A DNA stretch of 64,000 bases from Mesodorylaimus sp. YZB2_4. Taxonomy: Eukaryota; Nematoda; Enoplea; Dorylaimida; Dorylaimidae. The position numbers were made by a program, and so were the translations under genes. Where the stretch lies: assembly GCA_030248295.1 (NCBI GenBank), contig JASANH010000360.1, forward strand, positions 62,001 to 126,000, in the 5' to 3' direction. A model generated the notes under the pieces. The model was given only the letters and a program-made list of their open reading frames with translations, made no database searches and was not told the DNA's origin. Below, piece by piece: positions 31,900 to 43,852 of the stretch (position 1 is the stretch's first letter; every line of letters begins with the position of its first letter).

Positions 31900-33830
31900 A
31901 TCTAATTTATGTACACGTAGGTGAACACGTCATACGCAGGCGATCCAAGGCAGATCCAGCGACAAAGCCGCCAAGAAGGTTGCTGCTAGCATTTTGTAAA
32001 ATTAAAGCTATGGGCGTAAATGCGCAGGCTGTTAACACATTGCACTTATTCAAAACATAAAAAGAATTAGTTTATCATTTTATCGTTCTTGGACACTGAC
32101 TTCTACCAATCTCCTGTGACATGGTCCCTCGCCATCAGAGAGCTGTAACAGATCCATGCCAGGAATGAGTTCGAAGTCCCAATGATTTCCACCAATTTTA
32201 TATTGATCATGAATTGATTGTGTGATTTGTGGTCGTATCAATCTGCTGTTGGACTTGGCATCCCATTCCCAATTAATCATGTTGAGGCCAGCTGGCAGGC
32301 AAGCAATCAGGCGGCAGAAGAGTCCAATGAGGCAATGTGGGATTTTGATGGTTTCGGTCCGATTCTCCCACACGGGAGTTAGGCAGAGTAGGCTGACGTC
32401 TCTTGCACAAACAGAACTTACCGACGGATTGAACCGCCATTCGTATATTTATGTAAATAACCGAAAATGGGTGGGTGTTTCAGGCCTCTCTGGCGAACAT
32501 TTGACTTATGCGTGCTTCGATGACGTGCACGTGCGTCAAGTACACGCCATGTTGGAGCAGACGCGCCGGAAACGCTTAGGCTTTTCTGGTTGATGGAAAA
32601 CTCTAATGTTTGAAAAACCTAATATTTGACGCGTGTCGCATTAAGTTAAAAGAACAAGTTGCGAGACTCGGTGTGAAGAATTTGTGCACACTACGCTTAG
32701 CAGGGGTCCAGTTTTGTCGGTCGAAGTTACAGCTAACCAAAACAACTAGAAATCATATTTTACTGCGATTTTCTTTGTTATTTGTGAGTGCAGCGAACTA
32801 AATGTTTGTAGCGAGCGGTGCCCGGTTTGGAATCCCGCATAGATACAGTATGTAGGAACCTCATTACATGTTCCGTGTGCGACAAACCATGAAAATCTGG
32901 TGACGAAATACTGGCGCATAAACAAAGTGTCCTATGCCAAGATACCAGGGCCATGATTTAAACGAGAAATATGGGCCAGGTGCTAAAAGTTTTAGTGAAA
33001 AAAAAGCAGTTCCTGCATCCTTTGTTATTGCGTTCTGACCTCCTGACAATGGATTAACTAGCGCGTTCCTATTGGCCCTGATCGGAAAGTACTCATGCTG
33101 CTTCTGGCACATAACCCAGGTGCAAGGTTTTGAGTGCAGAATCAGAATTATATGCTTTTCCTCGCAAGATCAATGTTCGCCAAGCGAATGTGCGCTTGAC
33201 AGGCGAGAAATGTGTAGTTCGCTAAGACCAACTTACATTTAGTTCTGGGCTCGATAAACTAACCCTGCTGCATGCTACCCACGAGCGCAAGATCCTCAGC
33301 CCTCATTTCTTCAGTTCATCACTTCAGTGTAGTCCTTAAAAGGTCAATGTGTGGAATCTATCCACTATAGCTTCCGTTACATTTACATTATTAAAAACCA
33401 GCCCAAATGTGTATCGAATAGCAATCAAATTACCCCCAGAACCATCGGGATTTACGCCGCAATTGATATATGAGTACAGTATACGTAACTAAAAGCCCTC
33501 TGCTTCCATCACTCAGCTAATAAAAGTGCAATAACCAGAAATAACTAATGCCCACATTATAATAAAACCCCATTAAGCACGATAATTTGCAATAAAGATT
33601 ACCGCTTGCCATTTCGCGACCCCATTCTGTCCATCAGAGCACACAAAACAGCGGCATTCAAAACTGGTATGAATTCAGCCATCGATACCATGCAGTTAAG
33701 TGGAGTCATAAGTCATAAAAGACCGAAAAAAATATATTTGTCCGAAATTGATGGAACGTGCTTCATTGCTCTGATCGTTAAAATACCCAAAGCAATTCCG
33801 ATCTAGCAAATGGCTTTAATGAAAATAGGA
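31900..33830. other. Intergenic, no supported gene
   Basis: A minus-strand frame at 32080-32373 contains NMINWEWDAKSNSRL and HWDFELIPGMDLLQL, vaguely like a WWE-type fold, but with no neighbouring exons that I can place. It is not called. The rest shows no pattern. Confidence 0.35.
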
Positions 33831-33836
33831 TATAAA
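33831..33836 (+). promoter_or_regulatory. TATA box of the small secreted-protein gene
   Basis: TATAAA lies about 50 bp upstream of the ATG at 33886, a normal spacing for a short leader. No other core element is evident. Confidence 0.55.
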
Positions 33837-33885
33837 AGCTGGACTTTTGCAGTGCTTTGCATTGTGGCTTGAGAAAAACGTTACC

Positions 33886-34213
33886 ATGTCGACGAAATAT
33901 CTGTTTTTGGTTTTCTTTTGCGCTGTTTTAACGGAGGTGAAATGTCGACCTTTTGAGGAAATAGCCAAGATGGGCCAAGATTTCGCGGGAATAATCGTGT
34001 CTGGATTTACTGATCCTAATAATGTAAACAACGTCTTGGAAGCAGCAGGTGAGCCTTATAACTGTGCGGGTCTAAATGATTGTGATCTAACAGGGCCATC
34101 GTGTTGCAGATGATGCAAATGCTGCTTCAATTTTGGTATCCAACCCAGAAACGGCGGGAAAAGTGGCGGAATCGATGGGCACTGGCATCGTCAGGAATCT
34201 ATCGGGAAAATGA
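33886..34213 (+). CDS. Small secreted protein, 88 aa, unknown function
   Basis: Exon 1 is 33886-34048 and exon 2 is 34110-34213, with a 61-bp GTGAGC...TTGCAG intron. The spliced frame starts with a clear signal peptide (MSTKYLFLVFFCAVLTEVKC, probable cleavage after the Cys or Arg). The mature chain is ~68 residues, acidic to neutral, without cysteines: RPFEEIAKMGQDFAGIIVSG, an Asn-rich turn, NVLEAADDANAASIL, and a GTGIVRNLSGK end with one N-glycosylation site. It looks helical. The TATA box and short introns support a real gene. I do not recognise the family. It could be a secreted effector, a neuropeptide-like product or an antimicrobial; no dibasic processing sites are seen. Confidence 0.7.
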
Positions 34214-34639
34214 AAACTGGGAGTGATGACTCATATACCGTCTCCAATTCTACTCGTATCATCCCCATCATATGGGTAACACGAGGAAATATCCAACGCC
34301 AACGTTTGATGTTCTTCTGCTTCGTGTAAGCTATCGCCATAAAATGGCAGCTTCTAAAGATCCAGTCAAGTGTAAATCCCTCAGTGTGTTGCTTGGTGTT
34401 CGTGTTCCTGCTCACGATCAATTCGGTATGGCACAGCACGTCACTACATGGCGCTGTACATGTGATATTTGTCCACGTATATTACTTCCGCCCGCGCCGA
34501 AGTTGGGGTAACACATAAAGATAACAGAAGATCCCCACCGCATTCTGGAGCACTGCATATGATTATGCAGAGAGCGGGCGCGCTCGCGGCCAGGGTGGGT
34601 TGGGCGTATGCCTTTCACGCCATGTGCGCAGTTACATGC

Positions 34640-34834
34640 GAGGGTTCGACTCGCGACCATGTCATGTCATGTCGTCATACTTTATCCATTGCCAAGCACT
34701 GTACAGCGCACTCGAGGGCTAAGGAACACATAATTGACAATCATTTTGTACCGAGGCGGGAGTCGAACCCTCCCCTGTAAGTGCGCACCCAACGTGAGAG
34801 GCAGACGCCTTAACCCGCTAGGCTACGACCCCGG
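34640..34834. repeat. tRNA-like / SINE-head sequences in opposite orientations
   Basis: On the minus strand, 34834-34751 has a 7-bp acceptor-like pairing (CCGGGGT with GCCTCGG, including wobbles), an A-box-like TAGCCTAGCGGG and a B box GGGTTCGACTCCC inside a 5-bp T stem. The anticodon arm does not fold properly and the acceptor-D spacing is off, so it is a tRNA pseudogene or SINE head. About 100 bp away on the plus strand a second GAGGGTTCGACTCGCG box occurs near 34640. Confidence 0.5.
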
Positions 34835-35164
34835 ACCAAGTGAATCATTTCGTGTGTAATGTGTTCCTTCACCCTCCAGCGTCCATAGGCGTTTGGTGAT
34901 GCGGTAAAAGATAAACATGAATATGAGAATGGCCTGTGAAGTTTCATAGATCGGCAACTGATATCGATCGTATTGTATGCATAATGAACTACTGTATCTG
35001 CTGTTTCAGTTGCAAATAATCTTTTTTATGGAAAGCATTCGGGATATGCACTCGAATACGCGTTCACCCATGTACCCTACCCACCCACGAGACTATTTGG
35101 TTGTGAGCCGTCTTTCCAATACAAAATATCGGCTCGGTACGTTGCCTAGTAGATAGTACAAAAC

Positions 35165-35350
35165 TTACAGGATAGCCAGTAACATCAGTAAAATCGGCAA
35201 GAGCGAAAGTCGAACGCTCATACAGTATTTGTTTTTTGCAGCATCAACGCTCTCAGAAAGCGAGCGATAAAAGCACAAGGCATGGAAACAATGATACTGT
35301 GTTATCCATTTCGTATAATTGTGCCCACACTCCACTATGGTGCATGTTTC
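35165..35350 (-). other. Possible terminal exon: Cys-rich, hydrophobic C-terminus, fused to a SINE
   Basis: The minus-strand open frame starts inside the SINE at 35.5 kb, passes through its A-rich tail and continues as KNETCTIVECGHNYTKW, then HCFHALCFYRS, then CMSVRLSLLPILLMLLAIL and a stop. Regular cysteines followed by a hydrophobic C-terminus resemble the end of a GPI-anchored or membrane-anchored Ly6-like protein. No other exon was found, so this may be coincidence. Confidence 0.25.
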
Positions 35351-35384
35351 ATTTTTTAATTTTTGTGGGTCGCCCCAGCTGCAC

Positions 35385-35775
35385 CCACAGAATTTCCAAC
35401 CTGGTCTGCTTATAGCCGGCCAGCAGTCGTAATATGATAAGCAAGGCTGTGAGGTGACCGCGTCGCACGGCAACGTGCCTCTGTGTGTCTCCACTGGGAG
35501 CACCTCCACGCGAGGGCATCCAGTAGTGGACACCGACTTCTTCGGATAATGGTGGGCGTCTGCGAACCCTCTTGGTGTTCGGCAGCCGAGACTGTCTCCT
35601 CGGTTGGCTTCCGTCTCTCCACTCGGAGCACCTCGGCGGTACCGGGTGAGTCACCCACGGCCTGGCGTGCAAGGTCAGCGAGGGTTTTGGGTTCGCAAAC
35701 CGACCAGCCAAACCCAGCCACTCGCTCCCAAGCAATACTGCTAGACGAATGCTGAACCGCTGCAACACCGCGGCA
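35385..35775 (-). repeat. SINE-like repeat, longest copy (copy 3)
   Basis: The minus strand has TATTGCTTGGGAGCGAGTGG, CCCTCGCTGAC, GAGTGGAGAGACGGAAGCCAA, GGATGCCCTCGCGTGGAGG, CAGTGGAGACACACAGAGGC and GACTGCTGGCCGGC in order, then an A-rich tail. The first half matches the copies at 0.6 and 15.2 kb. The second half matches 44.1-44.28 kb. A weak direct-repeat context only. Confidence 0.7.
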
Positions 35776-35814
35776 GCTAGCTCTTCGGTACATGTTTTAC
35801 TTGCTTGCACCATT

Positions 35815-36887
35815 ACTTTTAGGTTGGTATGGCAAAATTTTCAAGAAACCATCTACATAAGAAGCAAACGAGCATTGCCAATGGAAAAATACGAAATAAA
35901 AAAGTTTGGTAAATACAAAGTAAACTTGGCAGAGTACCCAACACTGATATGAGTGACATCCAACCATGTCACTTAAAAACCTATGCTTGGAAATTTTTTC
36001 TTCGGGCTGATTGCAGTTGCTTTAGAAGCTAAAGCAGGACAACAGTGAATTTCTTTGCTTGTTTGGATTTCCTTTATGAAATATGTCTTTGCCTTTAAAT
36101 TTTAACATGTGACAACGACAGCGCTTTTCTAATTGTCAGTGGCTAGGATCAATGCAATGCATTCCATTCCTCCAAAAAGGCCCCCTCTCCACTTGTGGGC
36201 ATACCTACATCCCCCTTGCTAAAACTCCCTCCTCCCTAATATAGTTTAAATATAAAACACTAAAAATCGGACAGATTTTGTTTTAGCGGCACTCTTCTTT
36301 TCCGAAACGATAAAGTTGCTCCTTACACATTTTAGAAGTCGTGTTTTGCACTCCTCTTCAAAATGGCCGACATTCTATCACGCCCATACTGAGGGTGCGG
36401 AAACCAGTCCTCCCAGATTTAATCTTTAACACGCCTTCGTAGCTGGACGACGTAAGTTAAAAAGTATTCCTGTTCTTTATTTTTGCATCTGTCCTCTCTC
36501 TTCGCATCAACTCCTTCGCCTAAATGGGCGTCCTGCTTGGATACAAGAAGAAAAAACGCACATCACTGTCTAAAATTGCATATGTTCGTTGTTCAGAATC
36601 TGGGTCAACCCACCTAAATATGGACTTATTGTATACTGAACCCTGAAAAACCAAATGTCCATGGAAATAGAAAATCTTGTTTTAGTGTCGGCGTAACGTT
36701 TGTTCTCCGTTCTGATAAACATCTCGTTTATGACTAGACCTAAATAATGTTCTAAATACAATAGTGCATCAATCCTGGACAAAACTAGAGTTGTTCCCAG
36801 CCCACAAACGAGACCAGTAAAAGAAAAGATTCACCTTGGTCGGCTGACGAAACACTGTCTCTACACTGAACAGGACACACTTTGATC
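35815..36887. other. Intergenic, no gene seen
   Basis: No coding pattern. Sequence just before 36888 should hold the promoter of the DOMON gene, but no clear TATA box is visible. Confidence 0.45.
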
Positions 36888-37957
36888 ATGGCTGTGATAT
36901 TCAAAGTGATTTTTAACTTATGCTTGATTTGTGTACATCTGTGCACAGGCGAAGTGGTGACCGATAATGTTGTTATAAATTGGAGCACCTGGAATAATTC
37001 TATCACCTTCCATATCATTGCCAAGACACACGGATGGGTGGCCATTGGATTCAATGATCAACCCCTCATGAAAGGCGCTGATATTGCGTTGGCTGGATTG
37101 GCCAATAATAAGGGATATGTGTATGTAAGTGTTACTGACTGAGGTTCGCAGGAGGACTGAGGACTGGGGACTGATTTCATTCGTCGATGGTACGCTGATG
37201 CTCTGAGCAGATAGTCAGAATTTTGTACGCCTCGCCAACTGCAGGTTTTATCATATACTGTATATGTGCTAGGTGAGGTCCACTCGGTTTCATAATCGTT
37301 GTTCGAACGCAACCAACCAGGATGGCAGACTTTGCATTCAGATTACATGCCGGCACAGTATATCCGATTATCTTCCATACCATACAGTGTGTTGGGTAGG
37401 CAGCAGTGTATATCATCAATACCAAGCCAGATATTTGGTTCGTATGTTGTACTATTAAGTGCAGCACATAGTCCGTCAAAGCGGCCTAAACCCAGAGGGC
37501 CAGGGGATACAAGCGAAGATTAGTATAATGGAATCAGCGCTTTATTCCCAATTTATAGGATTTGCACGATCCCAAGGGCCACATGAAGCCTATGCCGGAC
37601 AGCCTTCAGAACTATAAGCTCATCTGGGCTCAAGAAAATGGTACTCATACCTTCATCACATTGCGTAGGCCATACGACACTGAGGACAAGAACGACCGCG
37701 TAATAACCGTAAGTTTATTCATGCTCTAGTCTTGGGGTTTCACCACTGCTGATTTTCTTGTTTTCCTTTAGGATAAACCAATCAACCTTCTTTGGGCCTT
37801 TAATGAAAAAGACGCCAATTCTGACAAAGATTTCTCGTATCACGGACCTAATAATCGAGGGACGCAAAGTGTCGTTTTGCTAAAACCAGAGGTGGAATTA
37901 AAATTTTTGAGCCATCTAATGCAAGGTGGGATGGGAGAACACCCTAAAACACAGTAA
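36888..37957 (+). CDS. Secreted DOMON-domain protein (DBH/MOXD N-domain only)
   Basis: Three exons: 36888-37124, 37559-37708 and 37772-37957, all phase 0, with GTAAGT donors and TTATAG / CCTTTAG acceptors, giving 190 aa. The signal peptide (MAVIFKVIFNLCLICVHLCT, about 20 residues) is followed by a single DOMON beta-sandwich: VVINWSTWNN, ITFHIIAKTHGWVAIGFND, GADIALAG, DLHDPKGHMKPMPDSLQNY, TFITLRRPYDTEDKNDRVIT, PINLLWAF and YHGPNNRG. This domain binds haem, sugar or catechol ligands in related proteins. The two copper monooxygenase domains of dopamine beta-hydroxylase are absent, so it is not an enzyme of that type. An extracellular ligand-binding or redox role is inferred. Confidence 0.88.
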
Positions 37958-38316
37958 TTATGAAGACTGCCTCAAATGATGTTTTGAAATAGTCGGGCAG
38001 TGTTAGCAAGCTTTCTAGGGAGAGTAGCGATATAAATATTAGAAAGTTTCTCTGACTTCGAGCAGTAAAAAATGACAAAAATTATCCTTGCTGCCGTTTT
38101 TGGAAACTTTTTTGGAGTAAAGACTACTGTAGTCTATACAGTCGAGTGGTCATTGTGGTGTCAGAAGCGTTTTCTCTGGAGAAAGGCCATGCCGCCCAGA
38201 CGGCCCTCAGACCAGTAACTGGCTGCATCTCTCCCCGGCGAAACGAAAAATAGTCGAACTCACATCGATGCTCGCTATACCGTCTTGCTCGGCCTGATTC
38301 GGGAGAGACTGGATGT

Positions 38317-40549
38317 CACGGCCGGATCGGATCGGATCCCATCCGTTAGGAATCCGATCCGATCCGAAAAATCACCATCCGAAAAGTCGGATCGGATCAT
38401 GCGATCCGAATTATCCGATCCGAAGTTCCGAGCCAATGGTGTTTAGAAAACTGCATGTAAACAACTAACTAAAATTTTTCTTTAACCCCTCTGCAATGTA
38501 ATTAATGAGATGAGATCAATATTCAGCATTGATGCTTCCTTATTCCCTCAGAAATACTGTAGAGTTACAGGTCATCTTGTCGCCGTTATTTATTTAGACC
38601 CGTGGAAACATGGATGACTCAGATTCTGCATATAGTTTGGAGTCTATCGACAGAAATATTAGTGAGTGTGGAGTGGAAATATCCGTTTTTTTAAAATAGT
38701 TTCAAGTTATGGCTGCAGTAATTAATTTTTTCCCAACATTTTTTCGATTTTAGCAATCATGAATAAATGCAGGCACCACAAAACCCTAGTTCTCCTAAAC
38801 TTACCAATCCAGCTTTGCTGCATGTCCCGGTTGCTTTCGATACCTTTTGATCGACTAAGTGGTTACAAATAAGTAAATGAGTTTGGCTTTCATATTTTTG
38901 ATTTTTGTTCGGTTATCACCTATTCTAGCCCTAGAGTATGCTGATCCAGGAGCTCAAATGTAGCAGCTAATTCAGCTTTTCTGGCATCCTTATACAGCTG
39001 ACCTGCGCAAGTTGTTTTGGCTCACGAGACCTGCCTTCAATATAATATAACTTAGTATCGAATAAGCAGCATTATTCTGAAAGCCCAGACTGTCATTCCT
39101 ACATTAGGATAGTCCGGGTGTTCCTTGTCCCTCTTTAACACTAGTTTATTTACCATATTGACTTTTGCTGGGTGCCAGAGATAAGTGTCAATTTTCCTTT
39201 TGATGAACCTTTGCAAGTTAGCTTCTGGTCATTGAGGCCAAGTACCACAGCTTTGATAAATTGTCGGTGTTAGCCACAGATATTCTGCCGAAATATGAAA
39301 TTTCTGAGCTCGGGATATTCCCCTCAAGTCCGCCAATGTGATCTCAGACAGAGGCCCAGTTTTCTGCTTTTTCCATGCCATCCCTGCCAATCCAAAATCC
39401 ATACATTTTCAGTTTATCAACTACAAAATGCATTAGCTCCTTTTGCTAACCCACGCCTGTTGATGGTCGCAATCAGCAGAATTTTGGTCTCTGCTCGTTT
39501 CAGTGTTGTACCTGACGCTCGTTTATTCATATCGTTTGTGTGCGTTCGGTTTTAGAATATGGATCTGCTGCATGGGATCCGATTTTAGAAGGTGACATTA
39601 ATCAGCTTGAGCGCGCTCAACATTATGCTGCACGTTTGTATCTGAATGATTTTATGGTGACTTATGATGAAGCTTTGCAGAAACTAGGTTGGTCTTCTCT
39701 TTTTAATAGGAGGAAGCGCTTGAAGCTTTGTCAATTTTATAAGTTTCACCGTGGCTTACATGATTTTTACTTTTATGATGAGCTTAGGCTGAAATCCGAT
39801 TGTGTACGGGTAAGCAGTAGAACGTGTCAGCCGCATCATTTAGTTGTCCCACGTCATTTCAGTGAGTCTTACAAGCAAAGTTTTATGTATTCTTCTGCAA
39901 ATATGTGGAATAACTTGTCACCTGAAATTGCCTTATCTGATTGGTCCCGCTTTTATTCACTTCTATCGAGCGTTCAGTTTCAAAATTGACTCTTGACCTT
40001 TTAATTAATCTTCATCTTCAGTATTTTCATTGCTTGACTGTACTGTAACATTGTCAATTGTGTTTCTTATCCCTCGAGTGCGCCTTGGCGTTTGGATAAG
40101 AATAAAGCATGAATGAATGAATATCGTAGGCATGGATGATTCGTTCTATCGATTTAGAACACCCAGTCCGCAAGTTAGCGTCATCTGCGGAATTGCCAAG
40201 TTTTCTTTCGCGTCTTAGTTAAAATGTCCACACACCTAATATCTTTGTCCTGGCGTACAAAAAATGTGTGACTGTCTCAGCAGTCATTTGTGAGCAGCAT
40301 GTATCTTCTTTACTTTATCAGGTTGTAAAGTATTCAGTGATCCATGATGAGCTGTGCGGCAAAGCTTTCCGGAGGCTTTGCTTGCGTCATGGCACCATGA
40401 TAATGAATACCGTTGTTTATCATGGGAAGAGGCCTTCCGAAAAAAGTTGATGCGTTATTGATTATTAAATGAAATTGCAAGTATTTCACATGATCCGATC
40501 CGAAAGTCATCCGATGCATCCGATCCGGCAAACCCCCATCCGATCCGGT
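38317..40549. mobile_element. hAT-like DNA transposon with nested LINE end
   Basis: The element is bounded by an 8-bp direct repeat ACTGGATG (38309-38316 and 40550-40557 region). Inside are short inverted ends TCACGGCCGGATCGGAT / reverse complement of ATCCGATCCGGTCGTCA. Both subterminal regions are packed with GGATCGGAT / ATCCGATCC units in mixed orientation (38330-38425 and 40495-40545). These are hallmarks of the hAT superfamily. No intact transposase is present. A short minus-strand frame near 38935-39005 (QLYKDARKAELAATFELL) may be a coding relic. A LINE 3' end occupies 39540-40120. Confidence 0.75.
39540..40122 (+). mobile_element. LINE 3' end: reverse-transcriptase ORF C-terminus and tail
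   Basis: The frame at 39540-39989 reads RSVLEYGSAAWDPILEGDIN, then LERAQHYAARLYLNDF, LGWSSLFNRRKRLKL and ANMWNNLSPEI. This is the conserved C-terminal region after the RT domain in CR1/Jockey/I-type LINE proteins. The 3' UTR has CCTCGAGTGCGCCTTGGCGT, an AATAAAG and an (ATGA)n tail. The element is 5'-truncated, as is usual for LINE insertions, and sits inside the hAT-like element. The frame has no stop, so the insertion may be fairly young. Confidence 0.82.
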
Positions 40550-40559
40550 CGTCAACTGG

Positions 40560-43500
40560 ATGCTTCGTGCGAGTGTGCACTGACGGCGAGCGCCGCCCAA
40601 TCACACATTTGGGGCCCACGGTAGCGCAACAGGCATCTCTTATCCTTAGCGATAATGCCTGGAAGGTTTGATCAGGAAGAAGAATGGACTCGACGCCATA
40701 AATCCCCTTACTCCATTATACGAAACAGCAGTAGAATACGAAACAGCTCAGAGGAAAGTAAAGGGGATGCGAGTGAGGGGGCTAATAGGATGTTACAGGT
40801 CAAGAGTATACGTCCTGATTCAAAAGCTCCTGTTATTAGGCCTTCATACAGAGGCGTACGGCCTAATTAGACGTGTTTTTTAGTGGTATCAGTAAAAATT
40901 ATATGGAAGGGCGAAATTGCGAAAGCGGCTGCTCGAAATGCATCTATGTCGTACGTTCACGCATTTGACATTGTCGTGTAAACTCGACTCGATACATTGG
41001 TTTCCTCTGCCGCACTGAACGACGCACAGACATGAGAGTGACAAGGTACCGGCAACAGATTAGCAGCTCAGCTACCCGGAACAAAGAAACGGATTCCTCG
41101 TAGCCATCGCCTGATGTAGAAAGGCTAAATGGGCAAAGGTTAGCATATTAATTAAATCAATCAATCAATCAATCATCAATTAGCATAACACGTTTGACTG
41201 GCATTCCATCCCCCTTACATCTATCGATAGATACTCACATTTCACAACGCTGTTTTATCCTCTGTGCATATAAGCGAGCATTCACGGTAGTCTGCTGGGT
41301 TTTTAGTAGTCTTCAAGTCTCCTTTCGAAACTCTACGGTACGCTGGTTTATGTGCAGAATGTAGATATATTGCCCAACTAATAGGTTGACTTGACAGAGG
41401 AAGAACTGCAGATGAATGCAGTATTCCAGTCTGAACTACTGACCTCTACGCCCTTCTAACTTCTGTGGACGCACATTCTTTGCTGAGGCAGGTTTCAGCG
41501 GATAATTTTTTGTTGCGAACGAAGCAAGATTGAAAACAAAACTAAGGTTTTGGAAAACAACGGACGGACTTTTTCCTTTTCTGTTTCTATTTTGAACTTT
41601 CATTCGATCCAGCACTTCAATAATCAACAAGGAAACTGTTTCAACGAGTAATATAAGCTCACGATCAGTATCCTAGGCCAATGCTGCTTGCCCGCTAGCT
41701 GGGCAAACAGTATTGGTCTAGGATACTGATCAGTCATCAGGACCCACGTCACTGCTTCAGCCCATGACGTATGTAATTTGTGTGATACAAGATAAAGTAA
41801 AGAGACCATTGCACTTTCGTTAAGTAAATTTTCCCAGATCGATCTAGTTCTGCGCACGTGTCCCAGACGGCTAAATGGATTAGTCTGCTTTAGACGAATT
41901 ACACAAAAGCTTATTGGATGCAGAAGTCTGCTGTATTATTCTGCCCGAGCACGAGTTTATTTGATAAATTCGCCCGTGAAATATGAGCTTTGGAGGCTCC
42001 TTATAGATTGATGGCTCCAGCCCTGCTGACTTATTGGGCGTAGATAATATTTGCTGAAAACCTATAATGGACGACATGTCATAGATATAAAGTCTTTCAA
42101 ACGCAAAGCTTTTTGGCCTCGAAATCTTATGCAAGAGATAATTCCTCTTGGTCGTATTTTCTCTCCTTTTCCAATTTATAACTGCTGACAACTAACTGTG
42201 ATGATACTTTCAGACAAGAGATATGGCTGCCTTTTGGGAGAAACTCCAAGGATTCTAGTTCGCGGATTGCCAATACTCGCTCGTTTTCCGTGGAAGCGGT
42301 GAAATAATTGGTGGCCGTTTGCCCTTGATCAAATTCCCTGCACTGACCAAAGAGCCATTTCCTAGAATGAATAGTTCTGTGCCCGTAAATGAACACAATG
42401 CTTTCAGCAGCTAATCGTTTACTCGCTGACAGTATTGTTGTTATAGTTACGGCTGTACCCGAAAACAATTCGCGAAGTAGTTACGATACCTGGACGTGAA
42501 GACGAGTGGCAGTGAGTGGGCTGTGACTGGTGATAGTGGATTAATAATAGAGCAGGAGGTCCCTCATTGCTGATAGACGTGGGCTGAACGAACTCACTAA
42601 TAATAGGGCATTCTTAATGGCGCCTCATTGTTTCCTGCCATTTCCAGTGCTGCCCACTGATTCTTTCTTTTTCATTAGAATACAAGCAAGCCCGCAAAGA
42701 CTTGTTGGGTGCCAGCAGAATGGTAAAGAAAAGACAGTTGTGCCTTACATTACTACTTGATATTCATTCACCTCTCCAACGTGTTTTTCTGTCCAGAATT
42801 TTTCCCCTGCTTGTCTATTTACCTTTCTCACTGCTTTTTCCAGATAACAGCGTGCATGTTCCCTTTTTTGGCCAACTGGTGAAATGGCCTTGTTCTTGAG
42901 TAAGCTTGGCCTCTGAAGTATCGCTTTTCTGATAAAAAGTCGATAATACCTTCCTGTGTCATTTACGCTTTCACGCCTCATCTCCCCGTTTTGCTGTCAC
43001 CATTACATAAGATCAACTTCCTTGTCATATTGACGCTTATCGCGAAGATTTTTATTCCGCGTCTTCGCTTATTTGCTCTTGCACGTTCAGGAAAACTACA
43101 CCCGAGTCCCTAGCCGTAATTGCTTTTGAATTAGCGCGTAGTCTTGACAGGAGAACATTTGGGCGCATATTGTATGCGTACAGTACACCATGCGATGATC
43201 ACCTTCTATAGAAAAGCTGTGTGGCCTTGAGTCAAGGTTAAAAGAGCTGTTTTTACTTCCTTTTGTAATCCGTTAGTCCTCTGATCTCTGGCACAGAAAA
43301 CCTCTTGCTCTTAGTGCTCCGCTTCAATAGTCATTCCTGCAGAAATTTGGTCGACATAAATTTTGTGGCACGAACCCTCAGTGAAAGAGCATTTTTTTAA
43401 AAGTAGCGTTGTGCAAATATGTCGTGCTAGTGTTCCATTATTCTGAGCCAGGTTCGAATATGAGTGCAGAAGTACGATTCAGGCCAGACGCAAATGCCTA

Positions 43501-43850
43501 CTCAGATCCATTTTTTAGTTCGACACAGCCACCTCCACTGAAAAAAACACATTTCTTTTCATTTGCTAACCCCCCCCCCCCCCCCGAAACACTTCTATAG
43601 TTAGTGAAGCTAGTCATTAATGGGACTGACTCCTGTAAACATGCTATATTATTAATACGCCTAGCCGACAGACTACGTATGCCTTCTGCTGACTGATAAC
43701 GATGACCTAAAGCGGAGAAGAATGTTTGGGGCTGGCTTTAAAAAACGGTCAGCCTCCAAAAATCAAAATAGCTTCGCCACAAAACCTGACCCGGCCTCAA
43801 CCCAGAAATTGGGTTGATCAGGTTTTGAGACCTTACATCAGACTGCCAAA
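40560..43850. other. Intergenic, no supported gene
   Basis: A short (AATC)n microsatellite lies at about 41155-41180 and a C15 tract near 43570. Minus-strand frames at 41880-42191 and 42127-42468 have no recognisable features. Confidence 0.45.
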
Positions 43851-43852
43851 GA

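Noticed and set aside
32080..32373. Minus-strand frame with NWEWDAKSN and DFELIPGMDLLQL, weakly WWE-like
   Set aside because: No adjacent exons, and the resemblance is too weak without a profile search.
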